From positions 15,419,197-15,483,196 of the forward strand of contig NC_092261.1 in the NCBI RefSeq assembly GCF_036320965.1: a DNA stretch of 64,000 nucleotides, read 5' to 3'. Below are positions 1-8,730 of this stretch, piece after piece (the stretch's first letter is position 1; each line of letters begins with the position of its first letter). The translations under genes and the position numbers were made by a program. The notes under the pieces are model-generated. The model had not been told where the DNA came from. It made no database searches and worked only from the letters and a program-made list of their open reading frames with translations. This stretch comes from Panulirus ornatus (Eukaryota > Arthropoda > Malacostraca > Decapoda > Palinuridae).

Positions 1-53
1 TCTGTGGAAGGTATTAAAAATATATGGTGTGGGAGGCAAGTTGTTAGAAGCAG
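1..53 (+). mobile_element. RTE-type LINE copy 1, left part (RT region)
   Basis: This short stretch matches the RT region that follows the AYDRVDRDALW motif in the other copies (Leu-Trp-Lys-Val-Leu, Gly-Gly-Lys-Leu-Leu-Glu-Ala). It is interrupted at about 54 by the poly(T) of an oppositely oriented insertion and resumes at about 2914. The short sequence agaagcagt occurs on both sides, as expected of a target-site duplication. The window edge cuts the copy on the left. Confidence 0.85.
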
Positions 54-234
54 TTTTTTTTTTTTTTTTTTTTTTGCTTTGTAGCGCAAGGAAACAGACG
101 AAAGAAATGGCCCAACCCACCCCCATACACATGTATATACATACGTCCACACACGCAAATATACATACCTACACAGCTTTCCATGGTTTACCCCAGACGC
201 TTCACATGCCCCGATTCAATCCACTGACAGCACG

Positions 235-1983
235 TCAACCCCGGTATACCACATCACTCCAGTTCACTCTATTCCTTGCCCTCCTTTCACCCTCCTGCAT
301 GTTCAGGCCCCGATCACACAAAATCTTTTTCACTCCATCTTTCCACCTCCAATTTGGTCTCCCTCTTCTCCTCGTTCCCTCCACCTCTGACACATATATC
401 CTCTTGGTCAATCTTTCCTCACTCATTCTCTCCATGTGCCCAAACCATTTCAAAACACCCTCTTCTGCTCTCTCAACCACGCTCTTTTTATTTCCACACA
501 TCTCTCTTACCCTTACGTTACTTACTCGATCAAACCACCTCACACCACACATTGTCCTCAAACATCTCATTTCCAGCACATCCATCCTCCTGCGCACAAC
601 TCTATCCATAGCCCACGCCTCGCAACCATACAACATTGTTGGAACCACTATTCCCTCAAACATACCCATTTTTGCTTTCCGAGATAATGTTCTCGACTTC
701 CACACATTCTTCAAGGCTCCCAGAATTTTTGCCCCCTCCCCCACCCTATGATCCACTTCCACTTCCATGGTTCCATCCGCTGCCAGATCCACTCCCAGAT
801 ATCTAAAACACTTCACTTCCTCCAGTTTTTCTCCATTCAAACTCACCTCCCAATTGACTTGACCCTCAACCCTACTGTACCTAATAACCTTGCTCTTATT
901 CATATTTACTCTTAACTTTCTTCTTTCACACACTTTACCAAACTCAGTCACCAGCTTCTGCAGTTTCTCACATGAATCAGCCACCAGCGCTGTATCATCA
1001 GCGAACAACAACTGACTCACTTCCCAAGCTCTCTCATCCCCAACAGACTTCATACTTGCCCCTCTTTCCAAAACTCTTGCATTCACCTCCCTAACAACCC
1101 CATCCATAAACAAATTAAACAACCATGGAGACATCACACACCCCTGCCGCAAACCTACATTCACTGAGAACCACTCACTTTCCTCTCTTCCTACACGTAC
1201 ACATGCCTTACATCCTCGATAAAAACTTTTCACTGCTTCTAACAACTTGCCTCCCACACCATATATTCTTAATACCTTCCACAGAGCATCTCTATCAACT
1301 CTATCATATGCCTTCTCCAGATCCATAAATGCTACATACAAATCCATTTGCTTTTCTAAGTATTTCTCACATACATTCTTCAAAGCAAACACCTGATCCA
1401 CACATCCTCTACCACTTCTGAAACCACACTGCTCTTCCCCAATCTGATGCTCTGTACTTGCCTTCACCCTCTCAATCAATACCCTCCCATATAATTTACC
1501 AGGAATACTCAACAAACTTATACCTCTGTAATTTGAGCACTCACTCTTATCCCCTTTGCCTTTGTACAATGGCACTATGCAAGCATTCCGCCAATCCTCA
1601 GGCACCTCACCGTGAGTCATACATACATTAAATAACCTTACCAACCATTCAACAATACAGTCACCCCCTTTTTTAATAAATTCCACTGCAATACCATCCA
1701 AACCTGCTGCCTTGCCGGCTTTCATCTTCCGCAAAGCTTTTACTACCTCTTCTCTGTTTACCAAATCATTTTCCCTAACCCTCTCACTTTGCACACCACC
1801 TCGACCAAAACACCCTATATCTGCCACTCTATCATCAAACACATTCAACAAACCTTCAAAATACTCACTCCATCTCCTTCTCACATCACCACTACTTGTT
1901 ATCACCTCCCCATTTGCGCCCTTCACTGAAGTTCCCATTTGCTCCCTTGTCTTATGCACTTTATTTACCTCCTTCCAGAACAT
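235..1983 (-). CDS. LINE reverse transcriptase ORF (copy 2)
   Basis: A 582-codon open frame with the RT core of an RTE-type non-LTR retrotransposon, which would copy the element RNA at a nicked chromosomal target. Motifs in order are GLDGIAVEFIKKGGD, VPLYKGKGD with NYRGISLLS, GFRSGRGCVDQVFALKNV, AFMDLEKAYDRVD with the first catalytic Asp, LRQGCVMSPWLFNLFMDGV, the catalytic box FADDTALVADS, and YLGVDLAADG. The C-terminal part carries YGCEAWAMDR and WFGHMERMSEERLTKRIYV, a tail common in RTE-like elements. It is the longest RT frame in the window. The endonuclease half lies in another frame just upstream because of an indel near 2040. Clade assignment rests on motif similarity only. Confidence 0.9.
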   Translation of the reverse strand: MFWKEVNKVHKTREQMGTSVKGANGEVITSSGDVRRRWSEYFEGLLNVFDDRVADIGCFGRGGVQSERVRENDLVNREEVVKALRKMKAGKAAGLDGIAVEFIKKGGDCIVEWLVRLFNVCMTHGEVPEDWRNACIVPLYKGKGDKSECSNYRGISLLSIPGKLYGRVLIERVKASTEHQIGEEQCGFRSGRGCVDQVFALKNVCEKYLEKQMDLYVAFMDLEKAYDRVDRDALWKVLRIYGVGGKLLEAVKSFYRGCKACVRVGREESEWFSVNVGLRQGCVMSPWLFNLFMDGVVREVNARVLERGASMKSVGDERAWEVSQLLFADDTALVADSCEKLQKLVTEFGKVCERRKLRVNMNKSKVIRYSRVEGQVNWEVSLNGEKLEEVKCFRYLGVDLAADGTMEVEVDHRVGEGAKILGALKNVWKSRTLSRKAKMGMFEGIVVPTMLYGCEAWAMDRVVRRRMDVLEMRCLRTMCGVRWFDRVSNVRVREMCGNKKSVVERAEEGVLKWFGHMERMSEERLTKRIYVSEVEGTRRRGRPNWRWKDGVKKILCDRGLNMQEGERRARNRVNWSDVVYRG

Positions 1984-2003
1984 CTTTTTATTCTCCCTAA
2001 AAT

Positions 2004-2912
2004 TTAATGATACTCTCTCACCCCAACTCTCATTTGCCCTTTTTTCACCTCTTGCACCTTTCTCTTGACCTCCTGTCTCTTTCTTTTATACGTCTCCCAC
2101 TCAACTGTATTTTTTCCCTGCAAAAACCGTCCAAATGCCTCTCTCTTCTCTTTCACTAATACTCTTACTTCTTCATCCCACCACTCACTACCCTTTCTAA
2201 TCAACCCACCTCCCACTCTTCTCATGCCACAAGCATCTTTTGCGCAATCCATCACTGATTCCCTAAATACATCCCATTCCTCCCCCACTCCCCTTACTTC
2301 CATTGTTCTCACCTTTTTCCATTCTGTACTCAGTCTCTCCTGGTACTTCCTCACACAAGTCTCCTTCCCAAGCTCACTTACTCTCACCACCCTCTTCACC
2401 CCAACATTCACTCTTCTTTTCTGAAAAGCCATACAAATCTTCACCTTAGCCTCCACAAGATAATGATCAGGCATCCCTCCAGTTGCACCTCTCAGCACAT
2501 TAACATCCAAAAGTCTCTCTTTCGCGTGCCTGTCAATTAACACGTAATCCAATAACGCTCTCTGGCCGTCTCTCCTACTTACATAAGTATACTTATGTAT
2601 ATCTCGCTTTTTAAACCAGGTATTCCCAATCATCAGTCCTTTTTCAGCACATAAATCTACAAGCTCTTCACCATTTCCATTTACAACACTGAACACCCCA
2701 TGTATACCAATTATTCCCTCAACTGCCACATTACTCACCTTTGCATTCAAATCACCCATCACTATAACCCAGTCTCGTGCATCAAAACCACTAACACACT
2801 CATTCAGCTGCTCCCAAAACACTTGCCTCTCATGATCTGTCTTCTCATGCCCAGGTGCATATGCACCAATAATCACCCATCTCTCTCCATCAACTTTCAG
2901 TTTTACCCATAT
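2004..2912 (-). CDS. LINE apurinic-type endonuclease ORF fragment (copy 2)
   Basis: An endonuclease/exonuclease/phosphatase-type domain, the part of a LINE protein that nicks target DNA. Visible motifs are GAYAPGHEK, VMGDLNAKV with the usual GDxN signature, GNTWFKKRDIHKYTYVSRRDG, LLDYVLIDR, and a C-terminal PDHYLVEA where most copies read SDH. After EVKK the frame shifts and stops, whereas other copies continue into RANESWGERVSLNFRENKK. The N-terminal end of the domain is missing because the insertion is 5'-truncated; codons above about 2913 belong to the host copy. Confidence 0.85.
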   Translation of the reverse strand: MWVKLKVDGERWVIIGAYAPGHEKTDHERQVFWEQLNECVSGFDARDWVIVMGDLNAKVSNVAVEGIIGIHGVFSVVNGNGEELVDLCAEKGLMIGNTWFKKRDIHKYTYVSRRDGQRALLDYVLIDRHAKERLLDVNVLRGATGGMPDHYLVEAKVKICMAFQKRRVNVGVKRVVRVSELGKETCVRKYQERLSTEWKKVRTMEVRGVGEEWDVFRESVMDCAKDACGMRRVGGGLIRKGSEWWDEEVRVLVKEKREAFGRFLQGKNTVEWETYKRKRQEVKRKVQEVKKGQMRVGVREYH

Positions 2913-2913
2913 C

Positions 2914-4362
2914 AGAAGCAGTAAAAAGGTTTTATCAAGGATGTAAGGCATGTGTAAGTGTAGGAAGAAAGTGATTGGTTCTCAGTGAATGTAGGTTTGC
3001 GGCAGGGGTGTGTGATGTCTCCATGGTTGTTTAATTTGTTTATGGATGGGGTTGTTAGGGAGGTGAATGCAAGAGTTTTGGATAGAGGGGCTAATATGCA
3101 GTCTGTTGTGGATGACAGAGCTTGGGAAGTGAGTCAGTTGTTGTTCGCTGATGATACAGCGCTGGTGGCTGATTCATGTGAGAAACTGCAGAAGCTGGTG
3201 ACTGAGTTTGGTAAAGTGTGTGAAAGATGAAAGTTGAGAGTGAATGTGAATAAGAGCAAGGTTATTAAGTACAATAGGGTTGAGAGTCAAGTCAATTGGG
3301 AGGTAAGTTTGAATGGAGAAAAACTGGAGGAAGTGAAGTGTTTTAGATATCTGGGAGTGGATCTGGCAGCGGATGGAACCATGGAAGCGGAAGTGAATCA
3401 TAGGGTGAGGGAGGGGGCAAAAATTCTGGGAGCCTTGAAGAATGTGTGGAAGTCGAGAACATTATCTTGGAAAGCACAAATGGGTATGTTTGAAGGAATA
3501 GTGGTTCCAACAACGTTGTATGGTTGCGAGGCATGGGCTATGGATAGAGTTGTGCGCAGGAGGGTGAATGTGCTGGAAATGAGATGTTTGAGGACAATAT
3601 GTGGTGTGAGATGGTTTGATCAAGTAAGTAATAATAGGGTAAGAGAGATGTGTGGTAATAAAAAGAGTGTGGTTGAGAGAGCAGAAGAGGGTGTTTTGAA
3701 ATGGTTTGGTCACATGGAGAGAATGAGCGAGGAAAGATTGACCAAGAGGATATATGTGTCAGAGGTGGAAGGAACGAGAAGTGGGAGACCAAATTGGAGG
3801 TGGAAAGATGGAGTGAAAAAGATTTTGAGTGATCGGGGCCTGAACATGCAGGAGGGTGAAAGGCGTGCAAGGAATAGAGTGAATTGGAACGATGTGGTAT
3901 ACCGGGGTCGACGTGCTGTCAATGGATTGAACCAGGGCATGTGAAGTGTCTGGGGTAAACCATGGAAAGTTCTGTGGGGCCTGGATGTGCAAAGGGAGCT
4001 GTGGTTTCGGTGCATTATTACATGACAGCTAGAGACTGAGTGTGAACAAATGGGGCCTTTGTTGTCTTTTCCTAGCGCTACCTCGCACACATGAGGGGGG
4101 AGGGGGTTGTTATTTCATGAGTGGCAAGGTGGCAATGGGAATGAATAAAGGCAGACAGTATGAATTATGTACATGTGTGTGTATGTATATGTCTGTGTGT
4201 GTATATATATGTATACGTTGAGATGTATAGGTATGTATATTTGCGTGTGTGGACGTGTATGTATATACATGTGTACGTGGGTGGGTTGGGCCATTCTTTT
4301 GTCTGTTTCCTTGCACTACCTCGCTAACGCAGAAGACAGCGACAAAGCAAAGTAAATAAATA
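2914..4362 (+). mobile_element. RTE-type LINE copy 1, right part with long 3' UTR
   Basis: Continuation of the copy at 1-53. It reads LRQGCVMSPWLFNLFMDGV and FADDTALVADSC, has an in-frame stop at about 3228-3230, then a further open stretch to about 3944. The long 3' UTR has alternating TATGTATATG-type sequence and the family tail (GCTACCTCGC, GACAGCGACAAAG), ending in an AAATAAATAA-type simple tail. Confidence 0.85.
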
Positions 4363-5664
4363 ATATATATATATTCATACTTGCTGCCTTCATCCATTCC
4401 TGTCGCCACCCTACCACACATGAAATACCATCCCCCCCTCGGCAAGGTAGCGCCAGAAAAAGACAAAAAAGGCCACATTCATTCACAGTCTCTACTTGTC
4501 ATGTGTTCCACATCCAGACCCCAAAGACCTTTCCATAGTTTACCCCAGATACTTTCACATGCCCTGGTCAATCCACTGACAGCACGTCAACCCCAGTATA
4601 CCACATCATTTCAATTCACACTATTCCTTGCACGCCTTTCACCCTCCTGTATGTTCAGACCCCGATCGTTGAAAATCTTTTTCACTCCATCCTTCCACTT
4701 CCAGTTTGTTTCCCATTTTCCTTGTTCCCTCCATCTCTGACCCATATATCCTATTTGTCAATCTTTCCTCAACTATTCTCTCCATGTGTCCAAACCATTT
4801 CAAAAAACCCTCTTCTGCTCTCTCAACCATGCTCATTCTGTTACCGTGAATCTCTCTTACCCTTTCATTATTTACTCGATCAAACCACCTCTCACCATAT
4901 ATTGTCCTCAAACATTTTTATTTTCAACACATCCACCTTCATCCACGCAACCCTATCTATAGCCCATGCCTCGCAACCATATAACGTTGTTGGAACCACT
5001 ATTCCTTCAAACATACTCATTTTTGCTCTCCGAGATAATGTTATTGCCTTCCACACATTCCTCAACGCTCCCAGAACCTTCACTCCCTCCCCCACCATGT
5101 AACTCACTTCTGCTTCCATGGTTCCATCCACTGCTAAGGCCACTCCCAAATATCTAAAACACTTTACTTCCTTGCTCTTATTCACATTTACTCTAAACTT
5201 TGTTCTTTCACACACTTTAACAAGCTCAGTCACCAACTTCTGAAATTTCTCACCTGAATCAGCCACAGTGTTGTATCATCAGCAAACAGCCACTGACTCA
5301 CTTCCTAAACCCCCTCTTTCACAAGAGACTGCATACTTGCCCCTCTCTCCAAAATGCATGCATTCACCTTCCTAACCACTCTAGTCATAAACAACTTGAA
5401 CAACCAAGGGGACATCACACACCCCTGCCACAAACCGACATTCACTGGGATTCAATCACTTTTCACTCTTCCTACTTGTACACATGCCTTACACTCTTAG
5501 TAAAAACTTTTCACTGCTTCTAGCAACTTACCTCTCACCATATACTCTTAACACATTCCACAAAACAACTCTATCAACCCTATCATATGCCTTCTCCAGA
5601 TCCATAAATGCCACATACAAATCTGTCTGTTTTTCTAAGTATTTCTCACATACATTCTTCAAAG
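4363..5664 (-). mobile_element. RTE-type LINE copy 3, 3' part
   Basis: Minus-strand copy with 3' UTR and RT C-terminal region, diverged and with several frame breaks. It lacks the last part of the 3' UTR tail at the junction with copy 1. It is interrupted at 5664/6448 by copy 4, with an 11-base duplication (attcttcaaag) at each side. Confidence 0.8.
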
Positions 5665-6447
5665 GGGATACATGTGAAAGAGGAGAAGTGGGATACCAAA
5701 TTGGAGGTGGAAGGATAGAGTGAAAAAGACTTTGAGCGATCGGGGCCTGAACATGCAGGAGGGTGAAAGGCGTGCAAGGAATAGAGTGAATTGGAATGAT
5801 GTGGTATACTGGGGTCGATGTGCTGTCAATGGATTGAACCAAGGCATGTAAAGTGTCTGGGGTAAACCACGGAAAGTTTTGTGAGCCCTGGATGTGGAAA
5901 GGGACCTGTGGTTTCCATGCATTAAACATGACAGCTAGAGACTGAGTGTGAATGAATGTGGCCTTTGTCATCTTTTCCTAGTGCTACCTTGCGCGCATGC
6001 AGGGGGAGGGGGGTGTCATTTCATGTGTGGCCAGGTGGTGAAGGGAATGAAGAAAGGCAGCAAGTATGAATCATGTACATGTGTATATATGTATATGTCT
6101 GTGTATGTATATATTTGTATACATTGAAATGTATGGGTATGTATATGTGCATGTGTGGATGTGTAGGTATGCAGGGGGAGGGGGGTGTCATTTCATGTGT
6201 GGCCAGGTGGTGAAGGGAATGAAGAAAGGCAGCAAGTTTGAATTATGTACATGTGTATATATGTATATGTCTGTGTATGTATATATTTGTATACATTGAA
6301 ATGTATGGGTATGTATATGTGCATGTGTGGACGTGTAGGTATATATATATGTGTATATGGGTGGGTTGGACCATTCTTTCGTCCGTTTCCTTGTGCTACC
6401 TTGCTAACGTGTGAGACATCAACAAAGTAAAATATTAGTAAAAGATA
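5665..6447 (+). mobile_element. RTE-type LINE copy 4, 5'-truncated, inserted into copy 3
   Basis: Plus-strand insertion holding only the last codons of the ORF (matching the NWRW and VYRG ends of other copies) and the 3' UTR with the GACATC/AACAAAG-type tail. It is flanked by attcttcaaag at 5654-5664 and 6448-6458, a clear target-site duplication. Confidence 0.85.
5999..6342 (+). repeat. 172-bp tandem duplication in LINE 3' UTR
   Basis: Two adjacent copies of a unit of about 172 bases (5999-6170 and 6171-6342), each beginning gcagggggaggggggtgtca and ending in the TATGTATATG-rich part. The copies are nearly identical, so the duplication is recent. Confidence 0.8.
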
Positions 6448-7650
6448 ATTCTTCAAAGCAAATACCTGATCCACACATCCTCTACCACTTCTGAAACCAC
6501 ACTGCTATTCCCCAATATGATGCTTTTTCCCTTTCAATCAATACCCTCCCATAAAATTTCTCAGGAATGCTCAACAAACTTATGCCTCTGTAATTTGAAT
6601 ACTCACCTTTATTCCCTTTAACTCTGTATAATGACACTATGCATGCCTTCCGCCAATCCTCAGGTACTTCACCATGACCCATACATACCTTGAATATCTT
6701 TACCAACCAATCAACAACACAGTCACCACCTTTCATCTTCTGCAAATCTTTCACTAACTCTTCTCTGTTTACCAAACCATTCTCCCTGACTCTCTCACTT
6801 AGCACACCACCCACCAAAACATCCTATATCTGCCACTCTATCATCAAACACATTCAACAAACCTTCAAAATACTCACTTCATCACTACTTGTTATTATCT
6901 TCCCATTTGTCCCTTCACCGATGTTCCCATTTGTTCTCTTGTCTTATGCACTTTATTTACCTCCTTCCAAAACAGCTTTCTTATTCTCCCTAAAATTTAA
7001 TGATACTCTCTCACCCCAACTCTCATTTGCCCTCCTTTTCACCTCTTGCACTATTCTTTTATACATCTCCCAGTCATTTGCACTACTTCCCTGCAAAAAT
7101 CGTCCAAACACCTCTCTCTTCTCTTTCATTAACAATTTTACTTTTTCATCCCACCGCTCACTACCCATTCTAATCTGCCCACCTCTCACCTTTCTCATAC
7201 CACATACATCTTTTGTGCGAGCCATCATTGCTTCCCTAAATACATCCCATTCCTCACTATTCACCTTATGTCATTTCCTCTCACCTTTTGTTATTCTGCA
7301 CTCAATCTCTCCTGGTACTTCCTCACACAAGTCTCCTTTTCAAGCTCACTTACTCTTCTGAAAAGCTCTACAAATCTTCACCTTTGCCTCCACAAGATAG
7401 TGATCAGACATCCCTCCAGCAACCCTCTCAGCACATTAACATCCAAAAGTCTCTCTTTTACATGCCTATCAATTAACATGTAATCCAATAATGCCCTCTG
7501 GCCATCTCTCCTACTCACATATGTATACTTATGTATATCTCTTTCTAAACCAGGTATTCCCAATCACCATTCCTTTTTCAACACACAAATCCACAAGCTC
7601 TTCACCATTTCCATTTACAACACTGAACACCCCATGTACACCAATCATCC
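6448..7650 (-). mobile_element. RTE-type LINE copy 3, 5' part
   Basis: Continuation of copy 3 through the RT N-terminal region (GFRSGRGCVDQ, KGKGD equivalents, several broken) and the endonuclease region. It ends near 7650 within the part encoding the conserved VFSVVNGNGEEL segment, directly abutting the 5' end of copy 5. Confidence 0.75.
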
Positions 7651-7651
7651 T

Positions 7652-8397
7652 CGGGGATAGGGGAGAAAGAATACTTCCCACGCATTCTCCGCGTGTTATA
7701 GAAGGCGACTAAAGGGGATGGGAGTGGGGGGCTAGAAACCCTCCCCTCCGTGTACTTTAACTTTCTAAAAGGGGAAACAGAAGAAGGAGTCACGCGAGGA
7801 GTGCTCATCCTCCTCGAAGGCCAGAGTGGGGTGTTTAAATGTGTGTGGATGTAACCAAGATGAGAAAAAAGGAGAGATAGGTAGTATGTTTGAGGAAAGG
7901 AAACTGGATGTTTTGGCTCTGAGTGAAACAAAGCTCTAGAGTAAAGGGGAAGAGAGGTTTGGGAATGTTTTGGGAGTAAAGTCAGGGGTTGGTGAGAGGA
8001 CAAGAGCAAAGGAAGGAGTAGCACTACTACAGAAACAGGAGTTATGGGAGTATGTGATAGAGTGTAAGAAACTAAACTCTAGATTGATATGGGTAAAACT
8101 AAAAGTGGATGGAGAGAGAGGGGTGGTTTTTGGTGCCTATGCACCTGGTCATGAGAAGAAAGATTATCAGAGGCAAGTGTTTTGGGAGCAGCTGAATGAG
8201 TGTGTTAGTAGTTTTGAAGCATGAGACCAGGTTATAGTGATGGGTGATTTGAATGCAAAGGTAAGTAATGTGGCAGTTGAGGGAATAATTGGTGTACATG
8301 GGGTTGTTTAGTGTTGTAAATGGAAATGGTGAAGAGCTTATAGATTCGTGTGCTGAAAAAGGACTGGTGATTGGGAATACCAGGTTTGAAAAGAGAG
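7652..8397 (+). mobile_element. RTE-type LINE copy 5, 5' UTR and endonuclease start
   Basis: One of the few copies with the family's 5' end, beginning ggggataggggagaaagaat. The 5' UTR is followed by the start of the coding region (matching CNQDEKKGEIGSMFEERKLD, LALSETKL, then LIWVKLKVDGERGVVFGAYAPGHEK). Internal stops are present. It is interrupted by the short element at 8398-8511, then by the block 8538-10796, and continues at 10797. Confidence 0.8.
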
Positions 8398-8511
8398 AAG
8401 GAACAGAGAATTGGGCCAGGTGAGGGTATTCCCTCAAAGGCCCAGTCCTCTGTTCTTAACGCTACCTCGCTAATGCAGGAAATGGCGAATAGTTTGAAAG
8501 AAAAAAAAAAA
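8398..8511 (+). mobile_element. SINE-like non-autonomous element, 5'-truncated
   Basis: A short insertion ending in GCTACCTCGCTAATGCAGG, AATGGCGAATAG and a poly(A). It is bounded by the 10-base duplication gaaaagagag (8388-8397 and 8512-8521), so it moved by a LINE-type mechanism. Its 3' end resembles the RTE 3' tail and the rest matches the longer copy at 21,472-21,690. Confidence 0.75.
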
Positions 8512-8537
8512 GAAAAGAGAGATATACATAAGTATGT

Positions 8538-8730
8538 TGGAAAGGATCACAATTTTGCACGTGATCAAGATATTCCTATGAGTTCACGGGGAAAATGAAA
8601 CACGATAAGTTCCCAAGTGCACTTTCGTGTAATAATCACATCATCAGGGGAGACACAAGAGAGAAATATAAGTCAGTTGATATACATCGAAGAGACGAAC
8701 CTAGGATGCCATTTGGTAAACAAGTGATTG
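8538..8730 (-). mobile_element. Penelope-like (or related) repeat fragment
   Basis: About 190 bases unlike the surrounding RTE. From memory it resembles a dispersed decapod repeat that I associate with the terminal repeats of Penelope-like elements; that assignment needs a database search. On the minus strand it carries a hammerhead-ribozyme-like core. It sits at the 5' side of RTE copy 6, and the two together occupy one insertion in copy 5. Confidence 0.45.
8611..8651 (-). ncRNA. Candidate hammerhead ribozyme core
   Basis: On the minus strand the order is UCCC, the conserved core CUGAUGA (8641-8647), a short GUG...CAC stem, GAAA (8623-8626), a tiny palindromic helix AGUGCACU, a U, then GGGA. 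UCCC and GGGA can pair as stem I. This is the arrangement of minimal hammerheads with very short helix III known from Penelope-like elements. An extra U between CUGAUGA and stem II departs from the consensus and may reduce or abolish activity. Confidence 0.4.

Larger units (their letters stand above)
54..2913 (-). mobile_element. RTE-type LINE copy 2, inserted into copy 1
   Basis: A minus-strand LINE with its 3' poly(A), seen as a T run, at about 54-75. It has a short 3' UTR ending in the family tail (GCTACCTCGC-like and AGCGACAAAG-like motifs), then RT and endonuclease coding sequence going up in coordinate. It is 5'-truncated inside the endonuclease region at about 2913. It looks young: the RT frame is fully open over 582 codons and the insertion still has a target-site duplication. 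The endonuclease and RT frames are separated by a 1-base indel near 2040 in an A-rich run, so the copy cannot make the full protein as it stands. Confidence 0.9.
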
